From Chloroflexota bacterium (GTDB lineage Bacteria; Chloroflexota; Anaerolineae; Anaerolineales; Anaerolineaceae), in NCBI GenBank assembly GCA_029561345.1, contig JAKQJC010000022.1:86232-150231 (forward strand): a DNA stretch of 64,000 nucleotides, given 5' to 3'. Made by a program: the position numbers and the translations under genes. The notes below the pieces were generated by a model. That model made no database searches. It was given only the letters and a program-made list of their open reading frames with translations, and was not told the origin of the DNA. The number at the start of each line of letters is the position of its first letter. Within the stretch, counting starts at the first letter, position 1. Below, piece by piece: positions 40,347 through 49,583 of this stretch.

Positions 40347-41492
40347 CTATTTTATCAGCAACTCAAGCGCCCTGATCAAGGTGTCCGACTCGTCAGGGGT
40401 GTTATAGGCCTGGAAAGAATAGCGGACAAAGATACGGTTATTCCAGGTGACGATGGGCACCTCGACCCGGAACTGGCTGTAGAGCTGTTCTTTCAACCAG
40501 GCAGCATTGACATGGGAAGGAAGCGGGGAGGAGGCCATCTGGGCAAACCAGACCGGATCATTGGGGTGCAGCGGGGCCAGGCCTGTCAGCCGGGTGATAC
40601 GCTGCTGGGTTTGTGCAGCCAGTTCGTGACAGCTTGCACGCAGAGCCGGCCATTGGCGGCTTTCCTGGTAGGCAATGGCATCGGGCACGGCAAGGAAGGC
40701 AGAGATATCGCGGGTGCCGGTCCACTCCAGGTAGTCGATAAAAGGAGAAGGGCCGGGTGTTTCGGCTTCCCAACCCCAACTGACCGTGAGCGGGTGAATG
40801 AGGTTTTGAACTTCCGGGCGGGCATAGAGGAAGGCGGAACCTTTTGGGGCGCACAGCCATTTATGCAGGTTGCCGGTGTAGAAATCTGCTCCCAATGCAT
40901 CCAGGCTGAGGGGGATTTGCCCCGGGGCATGGGCGCCGTCCACCACGGTCATGATACCAGCCTTGCGGGCGCGCGCGCAAATGAGATCCACCGGAAAGAT
41001 GAGGGCGGTGGGTGAGGTGATATGGCTGATATAAATAACTCTGGTATTTGAATTGACGCCCTGCCAGAAAGAGTCGACAAACTGCAAGGGGTCTGTGACT
41101 GGTAGAGAAACGGTTTGATTGGTATACTTGAAACCCTGACGATGGGCATAAAACCGCCAGGCGCGGTCACAGGCGCCATATTCATGATCGGTGGTCAGCA
41201 CTTCATCCCCGGGGCCCAGGTTGAGGCTGTGGGCGATGATATTGACCCCGGTGGTGGCATTGGTCACATAGACCAGATTATTGGGCTGGGTACCGAGGTA
41301 ATCAGCCAGGTTTTTCCGCGATTGAGCCAGGAGGTTGTAAAACCTCCGGCCGAGGAATTCCACAGGCTGGCGTTCCATTTCATCCTGCCAGCGGCGCTGG
41401 GCATCAAGCACAGGCCGCGGCGTGGCGCCGAAAGAGCCGTGATTCAAAAAAGTCACGGTGGGATCGAGCAAGAAGTCGTCACGCAGTGTCAT
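40347..41492 (-). CDS. Class V aminotransferase fold protein (isopenicillin-N-epimerase-like)
   Basis: A 381-residue PLP enzyme starting MTLRDDFLLDP. Typical features: FLNHGSFGATPRPVLDAQ near the start, NATTGVNIIAHSL, DHEYGACDRAW, VVDGAHAPGQIPL with the PLP-binding Asp, and the Schiff-base lysine in NLHKWLCAPKG. The isopenicillin-N-epimerase-like subgroup covers racemases, desulfurases and lyases, so the reaction is not certain. GGAGG lies about 7 nt before the ATG at 41492; a TTG one codon earlier is less likely. First gene of a two-gene operon with the patatin. Confidence 0.85.
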   Translation of the reverse strand: MTLRDDFLLDPTVTFLNHGSFGATPRPVLDAQRRWQDEMERQPVEFLGRRFYNLLAQSRKNLADYLGTQPNNLVYVTNATTGVNIIAHSLNLGPGDEVLTTDHEYGACDRAWRFYAHRQGFKYTNQTVSLPVTDPLQFVDSFWQGVNSNTRVIYISHITSPTALIFPVDLICARARKAGIMTVVDGAHAPGQIPLSLDALGADFYTGNLHKWLCAPKGSAFLYARPEVQNLIHPLTVSWGWEAETPGPSPFIDYLEWTGTRDISAFLAVPDAIAYQESRQWPALRASCHELAAQTQQRITRLTGLAPLHPNDPVWFAQMASSPLPSHVNAAWLKEQLYSQFRVEVPIVTWNNRIFVRYSFQAYNTPDESDTLIRALELLIK

Positions 41493-41650
41493 CAAAGAGC
41501 CTCCTTATGTGCAGCGTTTCTCAGGGCATTGTCAGCCGGCACGGATTCGTGGCTTCTGTCCCGGTCAAGGCACATAGCTCATTTACCCGAGTGGTTGTGG
41601 TTGAGGAATAGAAATCGCTGCCTTCTGAGAAAGGATTATACCAAAAATTT

Positions 41651-42898
41651 ATGAATGCTTTGTTTCGTTCCACACGAGCCGTCCCCGACGAATTCAGGGC
41701 CAATTTTATCAACCTGTATTTTGACGTGGGCTGGTTTGGCCTGCTCAACGGCAGCTTACTGGCCTTTTTATCCATCTATGCGGCGCGCCTGGGTGCGACT
41801 CCACTTCAACTGGGCCTGATCAATTCAGGCCCGGCAGTGATCAACATGATCTTTGCCCTGCCGGCCGGTCAATGGCTGTCGCAGCAGCCGATTCGTCAGG
41901 CGGTGTCTCTCTCGGCCCTGGCAAACCGCCTTTTTTACATCCCGTTCATTTTGATGCCCTTTTTTCTCTCAAACTCTGATCAGGTGACCGCGATCATTGT
42001 GGTCACCCTGGTGATGAGCCTGCCGGGTACCCTGATTTCCGTTGGTTTCAATGAACTGTTTGCCTGTGCGGTGCCACCCGAATGGCGCGGCCAGGTGGCG
42101 GCAACGAGGAACGCCATTTTGTCGGCCGTGACGGTGGTGGTTTCATTAATTTCAGGTCAGCTTCTGGCCACTTTGCCTTTCAGTCTGGGCTACCAGATTG
42201 TGTTTGGGGTTGGCGCTCTGGGCGGCATCATGACGGCGTTCCATCTCTGGCGGGTGCGCAATCTCTCCGCCAGATTCACCAAAGATCAGGAAACAGCAGA
42301 AACGGAGAAGCGGTTTAACATAAAGAATCGTCTGGCCGCTATCAGCCGGCTGGATGTGCTGAAAGGACATGCCGGAAAAGTGCTGGGACTGCTCTTCTTT
42401 TTTCATTTCATGCAGTTCCTGGCCATCCCGATTTTTCCGATTTATTCGGTGCGCACCCTGGGCTTGCAGGATAATGTCTTGGGTTTTGGCACCGCGGCTT
42501 TTCAACTGACGGTATTCCTGGGATCCACCCAATTGGTACGCTGGATTGGAAAATGGGGCAATAAGAAAGTCACCGGCATTGGCATTGTGCTGCTGGCTAT
42601 TTTTCCAGCCTTGCTGGTGATCAGCAACAATGTGGGCATGTATTTATTGACCAACACCCTGGGCGGAATTGCCTGGTCCTTTGTGGGTGGGGCCTTGACC
42701 AATTACCTGCTGGAAAAAGCGCCGGAGCGCGACCGCACGGTGTATCTTTCATGGTATAACATTGTGCTCAACGCGGGCATTTTGGGCGGATCGTTTTTGG
42801 GGCCTTTGCTGGCCGAAAACACGAATATGCCATTTGTCCTGTTGTTATGTGCTTTTGGGCGTTTGATTGCCGGGTTGGCAGTTTTACGCTGGGGATAA
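41651..42898 (+). CDS. MFS transporter of unknown substrate
   Basis: A 415-residue protein with about 12 hydrophobic spans, beginning with a short cytosolic N-terminus and FINLYFDVGWFGLLNGS. The charged central loop near 200-225 (FTKDQETAETEKRFNIKNR) separates two six-span halves. No strong substrate motif. The ribosome-binding site is poor (AAAGGA about 15 nt upstream). SmpB follows 21 nt after its stop, so the two may share a message. Confidence 0.8.
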   Translation: MNALFRSTRAVPDEFRANFINLYFDVGWFGLLNGSLLAFLSIYAARLGATPLQLGLINSGPAVINMIFALPAGQWLSQQPIRQAVSLSALANRLFYIPFILMPFFLSNSDQVTAIIVVTLVMSLPGTLISVGFNELFACAVPPEWRGQVAATRNAILSAVTVVVSLISGQLLATLPFSLGYQIVFGVGALGGIMTAFHLWRVRNLSARFTKDQETAETEKRFNIKNRLAAISRLDVLKGHAGKVLGLLFFFHFMQFLAIPIFPIYSVRTLGLQDNVLGFGTAAFQLTVFLGSTQLVRWIGKWGNKKVTGIGIVLLAIFPALLVISNNVGMYLLTNTLGGIAWSFVGGALTNYLLEKAPERDRTVYLSWYNIVLNAGILGGSFLGPLLAENTNMPFVLLLCAFGRLIAGLAVLRWG

Positions 42899-42919
42899 AT
42901 CTGTGTTAAAATAACCTGC

Positions 42920-43375
42920 ATGAATACCAAAACCGTTGCCACCAATCGCAAAGCGAGCTTTGAATACTTCCTGCTGGAACATTTTGAAGCCGGGCTGGCC
43001 TTGCAGGGATCGGAGATCAAATCGATCCGGGCGGGACAGGTCAGCCTGGGTGAAGCTTACATTAAAATAGACGGTCATGATGCGTGGCTGTTAAATGCGC
43101 ATATCTCTCCTTACGATCCGGCCAGCCGGTATAACCACGACCCGCTGCGCCCACGGCGGCTGCTGCTGCACCGCAGTGAAATTCGCAAGATGTGGGACCA
43201 GGTACGACAAAAAGGTGTCACCATTGTGCCGGTGAGAATTTACCTGAAAGACGGCCGGGCCAAACTGGAAATTGCGGTGGCCAAGGGCAAAAAACTGTAC
43301 GATAAACGTAATGAAATTGCTGCTCGCGACAGTAAGCGCGAAGTTGAACGCCAGATGAGCCGGCGGGATGAGTAG
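42920..43375 (+). CDS. smpB: SsrA-binding protein
   Basis: A 151-residue protein of standard SmpB length. ATNRKASFEYFLLEHFEAG and LQGSEIKSIRAGQVSLGEAYI form the OB core, HDPLRPRRLLLH follows, and the basic C-terminal tail (KGKKLYDKRNEIAARDSKRE) inserts into the mRNA channel of stalled ribosomes. It partners the tmRNA at 33703-34094 in this window, but the two are separated by about 9 kb and other operons. The kinase-like gene starts 2 nt after its stop. Confidence 0.97.
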   Translation: MNTKTVATNRKASFEYFLLEHFEAGLALQGSEIKSIRAGQVSLGEAYIKIDGHDAWLLNAHISPYDPASRYNHDPLRPRRLLLHRSEIRKMWDQVRQKGVTIVPVRIYLKDGRAKLEIAVAKGKKLYDKRNEIAARDSKREVERQMSRRDE

Positions 43376-43377
43376 AT

Positions 43378-44094
43378 ATGCTGCAAAATAACTGGCTGGC
43401 CTTGCTGGTGACCTTTGGCGTAGCGGTTCTGTGGCTGCGGGTCAATGACTACGCCGCCCACAAAGGCTGCATGAGCAGTTCATTGAGCCGGAAGGTGATC
43501 CACACCGGAACAGGACCCATTTTTGTGCTCTGTTGGCTGCTGTTTGACTCAGCTTATGAAGCCAGATTTATGGCAGCGGCCGTTCCCTTTGCCATCACCG
43601 TGCAGTTCTTTTTGGTGGGTTCGGGGATGATGAAAGATGAAGCGGCGGTCAAGGCGCTTTCACGCAGCGGAGACCGGCGCGAGATTTTACGCGGCCCTTT
43701 GATGTATGGAATTGTGTTTGTGCTGCTTACCATCCTCTATTGGCGCGATTCCTATAACGGCATGGTGGCGCTGATGGTCATGTGTGGGGGAGATGGCCTG
43801 GCAGATATCGTGGGCTCTCGGTTTGGCAAAACCCGGCTGCCGTGGTCGCCGGGAAAATCATGGGCGGGTTCTTTGGCGATGTTTTTGGGTGGATGGCTGT
43901 TGTCATTTGGGGTTCTGGCGGCGCATTGGCTGGCCGGCAGCATGGCAGCACCACCTGAGGCTTTATCTGCATATGTTTTACCTGTCGGCATCATTGCCCT
44001 GACAGGCACCCTGGTCGAATCAATCCCATTAAACGATTGGGATAATATCACCGTCCCGGCAGCGGCGCTTTTGCTGGGCACTTTTTTACTCTAG
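43378..44094 (+). CDS. Polyprenol/phytol/dolichol kinase-like membrane protein
   Basis: A 238-residue, mainly hydrophobic protein with about seven spans. Family motifs: SRKVIHTGTGPIF near 34-46, GGDGLADIVGSRFGKTRLPWSPGKSWAG near 138-165 and ESIPLNDWDNITVP near 212-225. These occur in CTP-dependent phytol kinase (VTE5) and dolichol kinase relatives and in the CdsA superfamily. It probably phosphorylates an isoprenoid alcohol at the membrane; the substrate is unknown. It starts 2 nt after smpB, and its stop overlaps the AGGAG of the next gene. Confidence 0.75.
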   Translation: MLQNNWLALLVTFGVAVLWLRVNDYAAHKGCMSSSLSRKVIHTGTGPIFVLCWLLFDSAYEARFMAAAVPFAITVQFFLVGSGMMKDEAAVKALSRSGDRREILRGPLMYGIVFVLLTILYWRDSYNGMVALMVMCGGDGLADIVGSRFGKTRLPWSPGKSWAGSLAMFLGGWLLSFGVLAAHWLAGSMAAPPEALSAYVLPVGIIALTGTLVESIPLNDWDNITVPAAALLLGTFLL

Positions 44095-44101
44095 GAGACC
44101 T

Positions 44102-45628
44102 ATGATCGTAATTGACGGAAATCATCTGACGATTGACGCGATTGTGGCGGTTGCCCGGCATTATGAAAAAGTGCAGCTATCGGAGACAGCCCGTGCGGCG
44201 GTTGAAGAAGCCCACCGCTGGGTGGAGGAGATTGTGGCTGCCGGAAAGCCCGTTTACGGCATCAACACTGGATTTGGTATTTTTTCTGACCGGCAGATTG
44301 CCGCAGAAGATTCAGCCAAACTGAGCCGGAACCTGATTCTCAGCCACGCCATTTGCACCGGCCCGGCTTTACCAGCTGAGGTGGTGCGGGCAGCCATGCT
44401 GGTGCGCGCTAATACGTTATCAAAGGGGGTTTCCGGGGTGCGCCTGGAGATTATCGAAACGCTGCTTGAGATGTTGAACAAGCAGGTGACCCCGGTGGTG
44501 CCTTCGCAGGGTTCGCTGGGGTCCTCCGGCGACCTGGGCCCGTTATCCCATATGGCGCTGGTTTTGACGACAGATGATGCCGACCGGGATGAGGATTCAG
44601 GCATGGCGGATTACCAGGGGCGAGTGATGACGGGAAAGGCGGCCATGGCAGCGGCGGGCATCCAGCGCATCAAGCTGGGACCGAAAGAGGGTCTGGCGCT
44701 CAACAACGGCGCGACCTTTTCGGCGGCGATCGCGGCTCTGGCGGTCAAGGACGCCTACCGGCTGGCCGATGCAGCGGAATGGGCTTTGGCTCTGAGCTTT
44801 GAGGCCATGCTGGGCGCCACCAATGCTTTTGATGACCGCATTCACCAATCGCGCGGACAACCGGGGCAGATTGAAGTTGCCAGCCACGTGCGCGATTTGA
44901 TTTCAGGCAGCACCCTGGCGAATGCCGCCGGCCGGGTTCAAGATGCCTATTCGCTGCGCTGCGCGCCGGTGGTTCAGGGAGCAGCCCGCGATTCACTGGC
45001 TTTTATCAAGCAGGTGGTGGAACGGGAAATCAACGCTGTGACGGATAATCCGCTGCTGTTTGGGGCGCGCACGGCGCTTTCGGGCGGCAATTTCCACGGC
45101 GAGCCGGTGGGCATGGTGATGGATTTTCTGGGCATTGCTGTGGCCGAAATGGGCGCCATTTCAGAACGCCGGACCTACCGCCTGACGGATGGAAAATTGA
45201 ACGCCGGACTGCCGCCCATGTTGGTGGATTCACCTGAAGCGGCGGGGCTCAATTCCGGCCTGATGATGCCCCAGTACACGGCGGCCTCGCTGGTGCTGGA
45301 AAATGAAACCCTGGCCACACCGGATACGGTCCATTCACTGCCGACTTCGGGCGGACAGGAAGATCACAATGCCAATGCCATGACGGCCGCCCGCCACGCC
45401 CGGCAGATTGTGGAGAATGTATCTCATATTCTGGCCATTGAACTTTACACGGCTGCCCGGGCTGTGGATCTGCGCCTGCGCCTGATGCCCGAAGGAAAAC
45501 TGGGTGAGGGAACCCGGTCAGTTTACCAAAGCATCCGCCAGGCTGTTCCTTACACGGCTGGAGATGCCTGGTGGGAACCTGAAATTGAAGCGGTCAGAAG
45601 GTGGATTTTCTCTGACCATCAAGGATGA
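44102..45628 (+). CDS. hutH: Histidine ammonia-lyase-like aromatic amino acid lyase with SSG at the MIO site
   Basis: A 508-residue protein of normal HutH length. Landmarks: YGINTGFG, NLILSHAICTG, then GSLGSSGDLGPLSHMAL at the position of the cofactor loop, EGLALNNG, QDAYSLRC-type (VQDAYSLRCAP), DNPLL and SGGNFHGEPVGM. The MIO cofactor normally forms from Ala-Ser-Gly; here the triad is S141-S142-G143. It might still cyclise, but the substitution is unusual. Reaction expected: histidine to urocanate plus ammonia. No hutU, hutI or hutG is nearby, so the assignment to histidine catabolism is by similarity only. AGGAG precedes the ATG. Confidence 0.85.
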   Translation: MIVIDGNHLTIDAIVAVARHYEKVQLSETARAAVEEAHRWVEEIVAAGKPVYGINTGFGIFSDRQIAAEDSAKLSRNLILSHAICTGPALPAEVVRAAMLVRANTLSKGVSGVRLEIIETLLEMLNKQVTPVVPSQGSLGSSGDLGPLSHMALVLTTDDADRDEDSGMADYQGRVMTGKAAMAAAGIQRIKLGPKEGLALNNGATFSAAIAALAVKDAYRLADAAEWALALSFEAMLGATNAFDDRIHQSRGQPGQIEVASHVRDLISGSTLANAAGRVQDAYSLRCAPVVQGAARDSLAFIKQVVEREINAVTDNPLLFGARTALSGGNFHGEPVGMVMDFLGIAVAEMGAISERRTYRLTDGKLNAGLPPMLVDSPEAAGLNSGLMMPQYTAASLVLENETLATPDTVHSLPTSGGQEDHNANAMTAARHARQIVENVSHILAIELYTAARAVDLRLRLMPEGKLGEGTRSVYQSIRQAVPYTAGDAWWEPEIEAVRRWIFSDHQG

Positions 45629-45632
45629 TTGA

Positions 45633-46706
45633 GTGAAACTGACGCGACGTGAATTCTTAAAATATTCGGCTGCCGCCCTGGCTGGCCTGGCCGTTTTTCC
45701 GCGGGGTGGACTTCGCCTGGCGCCGTCCCTGCCTGAATTTCCGCAGGGGGCCAAATTGGGACGGATTTGCGCCGGAGGAGAGGGCGCCCGCTTCGAATTG
45801 AAGACCCGGCCGTATATGGATGCGCCGGCTGCGGGAACGGTGTACCGGGATGAGGTGGTGGTCTGGCTGCGGGAAGTGGTGACTTCACGGTTGGACCTTA
45901 ACCGCATCAGCCAGACCTGGATTGAGACGCCCAACGGCTATCTTTATGCGCCTTATGTTCAACCGGTAAAAAACCTGCCCAATGCGCCCCTGACCGATTT
46001 TCCCGGTTATTCGACCCAAAAACCGGGCATGTGGGTTGAGGTGACGGTGCCCTATGTGGATTTCACGGTAGAAAATGCACCCAGATCGCCGTGGCTGAAA
46101 GAGACCCTCAAGCCGCGCCTTTATTACAGCCAGGTGCTCTGGGCAGATCGCATTCAGATGGATGATCAGGGCAAGCCTGTCTACCGGCTCACCGAGAAAT
46201 ACGGCGGATATGATGATGCTTTCTGGGCCAGCGCAGAAGCTTTCCGGCCCATCACGCCGGATGAACTGACGCCGATTAGCCCGGATGTGATGGACAAAAG
46301 GATTGAGGTCAGCCTGCTTTACCAGACCTTATCCTGTTATGAAGGCAGCTCAGAGGTATATTTCTGCCGGGTCTCAACGGGCTACGGCGATGCAACGCCG
46401 GTTGGCAGCATGCCGATCTGGCGAAAGATGATATCCACGCATATGAGCGGCGGTTCAACCGGCGCTGGTTTTGACACCCCCGGAATTGGCTGGACCTGCC
46501 TGTTTTCGAATGACGGCGCCGCCATCCATTCAACCTTCTGGCACAATGAATTTGGCCTGGCAAGAACCCATGGGTGCGTCAACACCCTGCCTGAGGATGC
46601 AAAGTGGATTTTCCGCTGGACTTACCCCTCTGTGACCTATGATCCGGGGGATGTGACCATTTCGGGGATGAACGGTTCGCCCCGGGTGGTGATTAAAGAT
46701 GTCTGA
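45633..46706 (+). CDS. Exported L,D-transpeptidase (YkuD family)
   Basis: A 357-residue protein starting at GTG. The N-terminus has a twin-arginine-type signal, KLTRREFLKYSAAALAGLAVF, so it may be exported folded by Tat. A middle domain (about 50-100) looks SH3-like (ARFELKTRPYMDAPAAGTVY). The C-terminal YkuD domain has the active-site pattern H-x-EFGLARTHGCVN with catalytic C315 (THGCVN replacing the common SHGCVN). It cross-links peptidoglycan 3-3 or anchors proteins. It starts 4 nt after hutH and precedes the DUF2085 gene. Confidence 0.85.
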   Translation: MKLTRREFLKYSAAALAGLAVFPRGGLRLAPSLPEFPQGAKLGRICAGGEGARFELKTRPYMDAPAAGTVYRDEVVVWLREVVTSRLDLNRISQTWIETPNGYLYAPYVQPVKNLPNAPLTDFPGYSTQKPGMWVEVTVPYVDFTVENAPRSPWLKETLKPRLYYSQVLWADRIQMDDQGKPVYRLTEKYGGYDDAFWASAEAFRPITPDELTPISPDVMDKRIEVSLLYQTLSCYEGSSEVYFCRVSTGYGDATPVGSMPIWRKMISTHMSGGSTGAGFDTPGIGWTCLFSNDGAAIHSTFWHNEFGLARTHGCVNTLPEDAKWIFRWTYPSVTYDPGDVTISGMNGSPRVVIKDV

Positions 46707-46715
46707 TTGGGAAAA

Positions 46716-47732
46716 ATGATGATCAACGTTACCCTTTATACCCGCAGCGACGCAGACAATACAGAGGCCATTCTGGCTGAACTGGAGGCTTTATCAGACC
46801 GTTTTCCTCATCAGGTGGCGGTCATGCATGTTGATACAGACGAAGCCTTGTCGGCTGCTTACGGTGGAAACACCCCATTGGTGGAGATCGGCCCATACAA
46901 GCTCAAGTATCCCTTTGATGGCCCGCGTCTTCAGGTGGCTCTGGGCGCTGCGTCTGACCGCAAACGCCAGATGGAAGAAATAGGCGGAGAAGACCATGTC
47001 CGGCGGGTGGAGCAGGGGAAGACCATTACCCGATCAGACCGGTTGACGATGTGGTTTTCAGATCATTATATGCTGGTGTTTAACCTGGTGATGGCTCTGT
47101 TTGTCGGCCTGCCTTTTCTGGCACCCGTGTTGATGAAAACCGGGGCTGAAATTCCTGCTACGGTCATCTATAAACTGTACAGTCCATTCTGTCATCAGCT
47201 GGGTTACCGCTCGTGGTTTCTTTTTGGTGAACAGGCCGCTTACCCTCGCGCCCTGGCAGAGCAGGGCGGCATCACCTATGAAGAAGCCAGCGGGCTTGCG
47301 CCAGATGATTTGCTGGGCGGCCGTGAATTTTATGGAAATGACAGGGTGGGCTACAAGGTGGCCATTTGCGAGCGGGATGTGGCCATTTATGGCTCTTTGC
47401 TCATTTTCGGCCTGGTGTTTTCGACTGTTGGAAAGAAATTAAAACCCTTGCATTGGGCATTATGGGTGCTGATTGGCATGGTGCCAATGGGGCTGGATGG
47501 CGTATCCCAACTGCCCAGCCTGCTGCCGCTCCCTGAAGCGTGGAAATGGCTGCCGATGCGCGAAAGCACACCCTTATTGCGAACCATCACCGGGGCTTTG
47601 TTTGGCCTGGCCACGGGCTGGTTCGGTTATCCTTATGTGAAGGAATCGGTGGATGAGACGCGGATTTTTCTGCTGAAAAAGACAGCCATCGCTCAGGCGC
47701 AAAAGGACCCTGCCGTACCAGAGGTGAAATGA
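46716..47732 (+). CDS. Thioredoxin-fold N-domain fused to DUF2085 membrane protein
   Basis: A protein of about 338 residues. The N-domain (about 1-80, VTLYTRSDADNTEAILAELE...VDTDEALSAAYGGNTPLVEI) resembles glutaredoxin-like DUF836 proteins but has SDAD where a CxxC/CxxS would be, so it cannot do thiol redox chemistry in the usual way. The C-domain (about 115-320) has four to five spans with the DUF2085 signature SPFCHQLGYRSWFLFG and GLDGVSQLPSLLPLP. Function unknown. ATG at 46716 or 46719 (tandem) follows GGGAAAA; a TTG at 46707 is also in frame. It overlaps pgeF by 4 nt. Confidence 0.7.
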   Translation: MMINVTLYTRSDADNTEAILAELEALSDRFPHQVAVMHVDTDEALSAAYGGNTPLVEIGPYKLKYPFDGPRLQVALGAASDRKRQMEEIGGEDHVRRVEQGKTITRSDRLTMWFSDHYMLVFNLVMALFVGLPFLAPVLMKTGAEIPATVIYKLYSPFCHQLGYRSWFLFGEQAAYPRALAEQGGITYEEASGLAPDDLLGGREFYGNDRVGYKVAICERDVAIYGSLLIFGLVFSTVGKKLKPLHWALWVLIGMVPMGLDGVSQLPSLLPLPEAWKWLPMRESTPLLRTITGALFGLATGWFGYPYVKESVDETRIFLLKKTAIAQAQKDPAVPEVK

Positions 47733-48532
47733 GAACCGAGGTTCACCCCCACGGAGTCACCACTTTTCACTTCGAATCCTTTTCTGGCCAAGATCTCTGG
47801 CATGGATTCTTTTCGCGCAAGGGCGGTGCCAGTGTGGGCCCATTTTCTTCATTGAATGTGGGCGGGACCGTGGGCGATGAAACGGCCCATGTTGCGGAAA
47901 ACCGGCAGCGCACCTTTGCAGCGGCAGGCAGGACCCTCAGCAGCCTTTATGACGTCTGGCAGGTGCATTCCAGCGATGTGATTTGCACAGAGGCACCCCG
48001 GCTTCCTGAAACCCTGCATGCTCAGGCCGATGCCATCATCACGAACCGGCCGGAAGTCACCCTGTTTATGCGTTTTGCGGATTGCGTTCCGGTGATGCTT
48101 TTTGATCCGCACAAACAGGTGGTGGGATTGGTGCATGCGGGATGGAAAGGCACTGTTAACAAAGTGGCCCTGGAGGCGGTGAAGGCCATGCAGGTACGGT
48201 ACGGCTGCCAACCGAAAGAAATTCTGGCCGGCATTGGCCCCTCCATCTGCGTCGATCATTACCCGGTGGGGGATGATGTGGTTCAACAGGCGCAAAAGGC
48301 TTTTGGACCCCGAAGCCGAGAGGTGATTCAACAAGGAGAAACCCAGCCCCATTTTCACCTTTGGAACGCCAACCGGCTGGTTCTTGAGGAAGCCGGGGTG
48401 GAGAAAATAGAAATCGCAGGCGTGTGCACGGCCTGCGACACGGAACACTGGTTTTCACACCGGCAGGAACATGGCCGTACAGGACGGTTTGGGGCAATCA
48501 TTTACTTGTCACCCAAAAATAATCAGGAGTAA
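47729..48532 (+). CDS. pgeF: Peptidoglycan editing factor / multicopper polyphenol-oxidase family
   Basis: A 267-residue YfiH/YlmD protein. Zinc- or copper-binding residues are in HSSDVICTEAP, MRFADCVPVMLFD and VGLVHAGWKGTVNK, and the C-terminal CTACDTEHWFSHR is typical. In E. coli the homologue removes misincorporated amino acids from peptidoglycan precursors; other members are described as purine-nucleoside phosphorylases. It overlaps the preceding gene (ATGA) and lies 2 nt before yggS. Cytosolic. Confidence 0.9.
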   Translation: MRTEVHPHGVTTFHFESFSGQDLWHGFFSRKGGASVGPFSSLNVGGTVGDETAHVAENRQRTFAAAGRTLSSLYDVWQVHSSDVICTEAPRLPETLHAQADAIITNRPEVTLFMRFADCVPVMLFDPHKQVVGLVHAGWKGTVNKVALEAVKAMQVRYGCQPKEILAGIGPSICVDHYPVGDDVVQQAQKAFGPRSREVIQQGETQPHFHLWNANRLVLEEAGVEKIEIAGVCTACDTEHWFSHRQEHGRTGRFGAIIYLSPKNNQE

Positions 48533-48534
48533 AC

Positions 48535-49257
48535 GTGGAACCATCCGTTGAGGTGATTTTCCAGAATATCCAACGCATCAAAGCCCGCATTGAGCAGGCC
48601 GCTGCTGCGGTCAATCGCGACCCGGAGAGTGTCAGGCTGGTGGTGGTGACCAAGACCAAACCTGCTGACATTGTGGAAAATGCCATCCAGGCCGGGGCGC
48701 AATACCTGGGAGAAAGCTATGCTGAAGAAGCGGTTGAGAAAATCAACCTGCTGCGGCAGCACCGCGTGGAATGGCACATGATTGGCCATATTCAAAGCCG
48801 CAAGGCCAGGCTGGTGGCGCAGCATTTTGATCTGGTGCATTCATTGGACAGCCTCAAGCTGGCCTATAAACTGGACCAGGCGGCTGGTGAAGCAGGGAAA
48901 ATTCTGCCGGTGTTGATCGAAGTGAACATTGGCGGCGAAGAAAGCAAGCAGGGCTGGCAGGCCGGGGATGACAGCACCTGGCCGGCGCTTGCGGCTGACC
49001 TGGCCCAGATTCTTCAATTAAAAAATTTAAACGTGAAAGGCATGATGACCATGCCGCCGTTATGCGACCACCTTGATGAAAGCCGGCGTTTGTTTCGCAA
49101 GATGGTTCTTTTACAGTATTACTTGAGAGGCACCCTGCCGCAGAGTGATTGGCAGGAACTTTCAATGGGCACCAGCGGCGATTTTGAGGCCGCCATCATG
49201 GAAGGCGCCACATATATCCGCATTGGCGAGGCCATTGTCGGGCCGCGCCAATATTGA
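48535..49257 (+). CDS. yggS: YggS family PLP-homeostasis protein
   Basis: A 240-residue COG0325 protein. The PLP lysine is in [16 protein letters not shown] near 38. Other landmarks are [77 protein letters not shown]. It binds PLP without clear enzyme activity and keeps vitamin B6 and amino-acid pools balanced. It starts GTG, 2 nt after pgeF. Confidence 0.93.
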   Translation: MEPSVEVIFQNIQRIKARIEQAAAAVNRDPESVRLVVVTKTKPADIVENAIQAGAQYLGESYAEEAVEKINLLRQHRVEWHMIGHIQSRKARLVAQHFDLVHSLDSLKLAYKLDQAAGEAGKILPVLIEVNIGGEESKQGWQAGDDSTWPALAADLAQILQLKNLNVKGMMTMPPLCDHLDESRRLFRKMVLLQYYLRGTLPQSDWQELSMGTSGDFEAAIMEGATYIRIGEAIVGPRQY

Positions 49258-49304
49258 CAATAAGCCATTTTTTATTCAAACTTAACGCAGAAACGGTGTA
49301 AAAT

Positions 49305-49568
49305 ATGATTATCGTTATTGCTCAATTCATCAGCCTGATATCTCGGCTTCTGACCATTCTCATTATCGTTGACGTGCTGCTGTCGTATTTTCTATCACCT
49401 TACCATTCCGTCAGAGTCACCCTCGACCGCATTGTGGAACCGATGTTATCACCCATTCGCCGGTTGATTCCACCGGCCGGGGGAATAGACTTCAGCCCGA
49501 TCATCCTTGTGATCGCTATTCAGGCCATAGAGATGGTGCTGGTAAACCTGCTCTATTCTATCGTTTAA
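49305..49568 (+). CDS. yggT: YggT family membrane protein
   Basis: An 87-residue protein with two hydrophobic spans (about 3-28 and 64-86) around the conserved VTLDRIVEPMLSPIRRLIPPAGGIDFSPII segment, which defines YggT/YlmG. Family members affect division or nucleoid shape in bacteria and chloroplasts. It lies 47 nt after yggS and 15 nt before the DUF167 gene. Confidence 0.9.
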   Translation: MIIVIAQFISLISRLLTILIIVDVLLSYFLSPYHSVRVTLDRIVEPMLSPIRRLIPPAGGIDFSPIILVIAIQAIEMVLVNLLYSIV

Positions 49569-49583
49569 TAAAAAGGCGGATCT

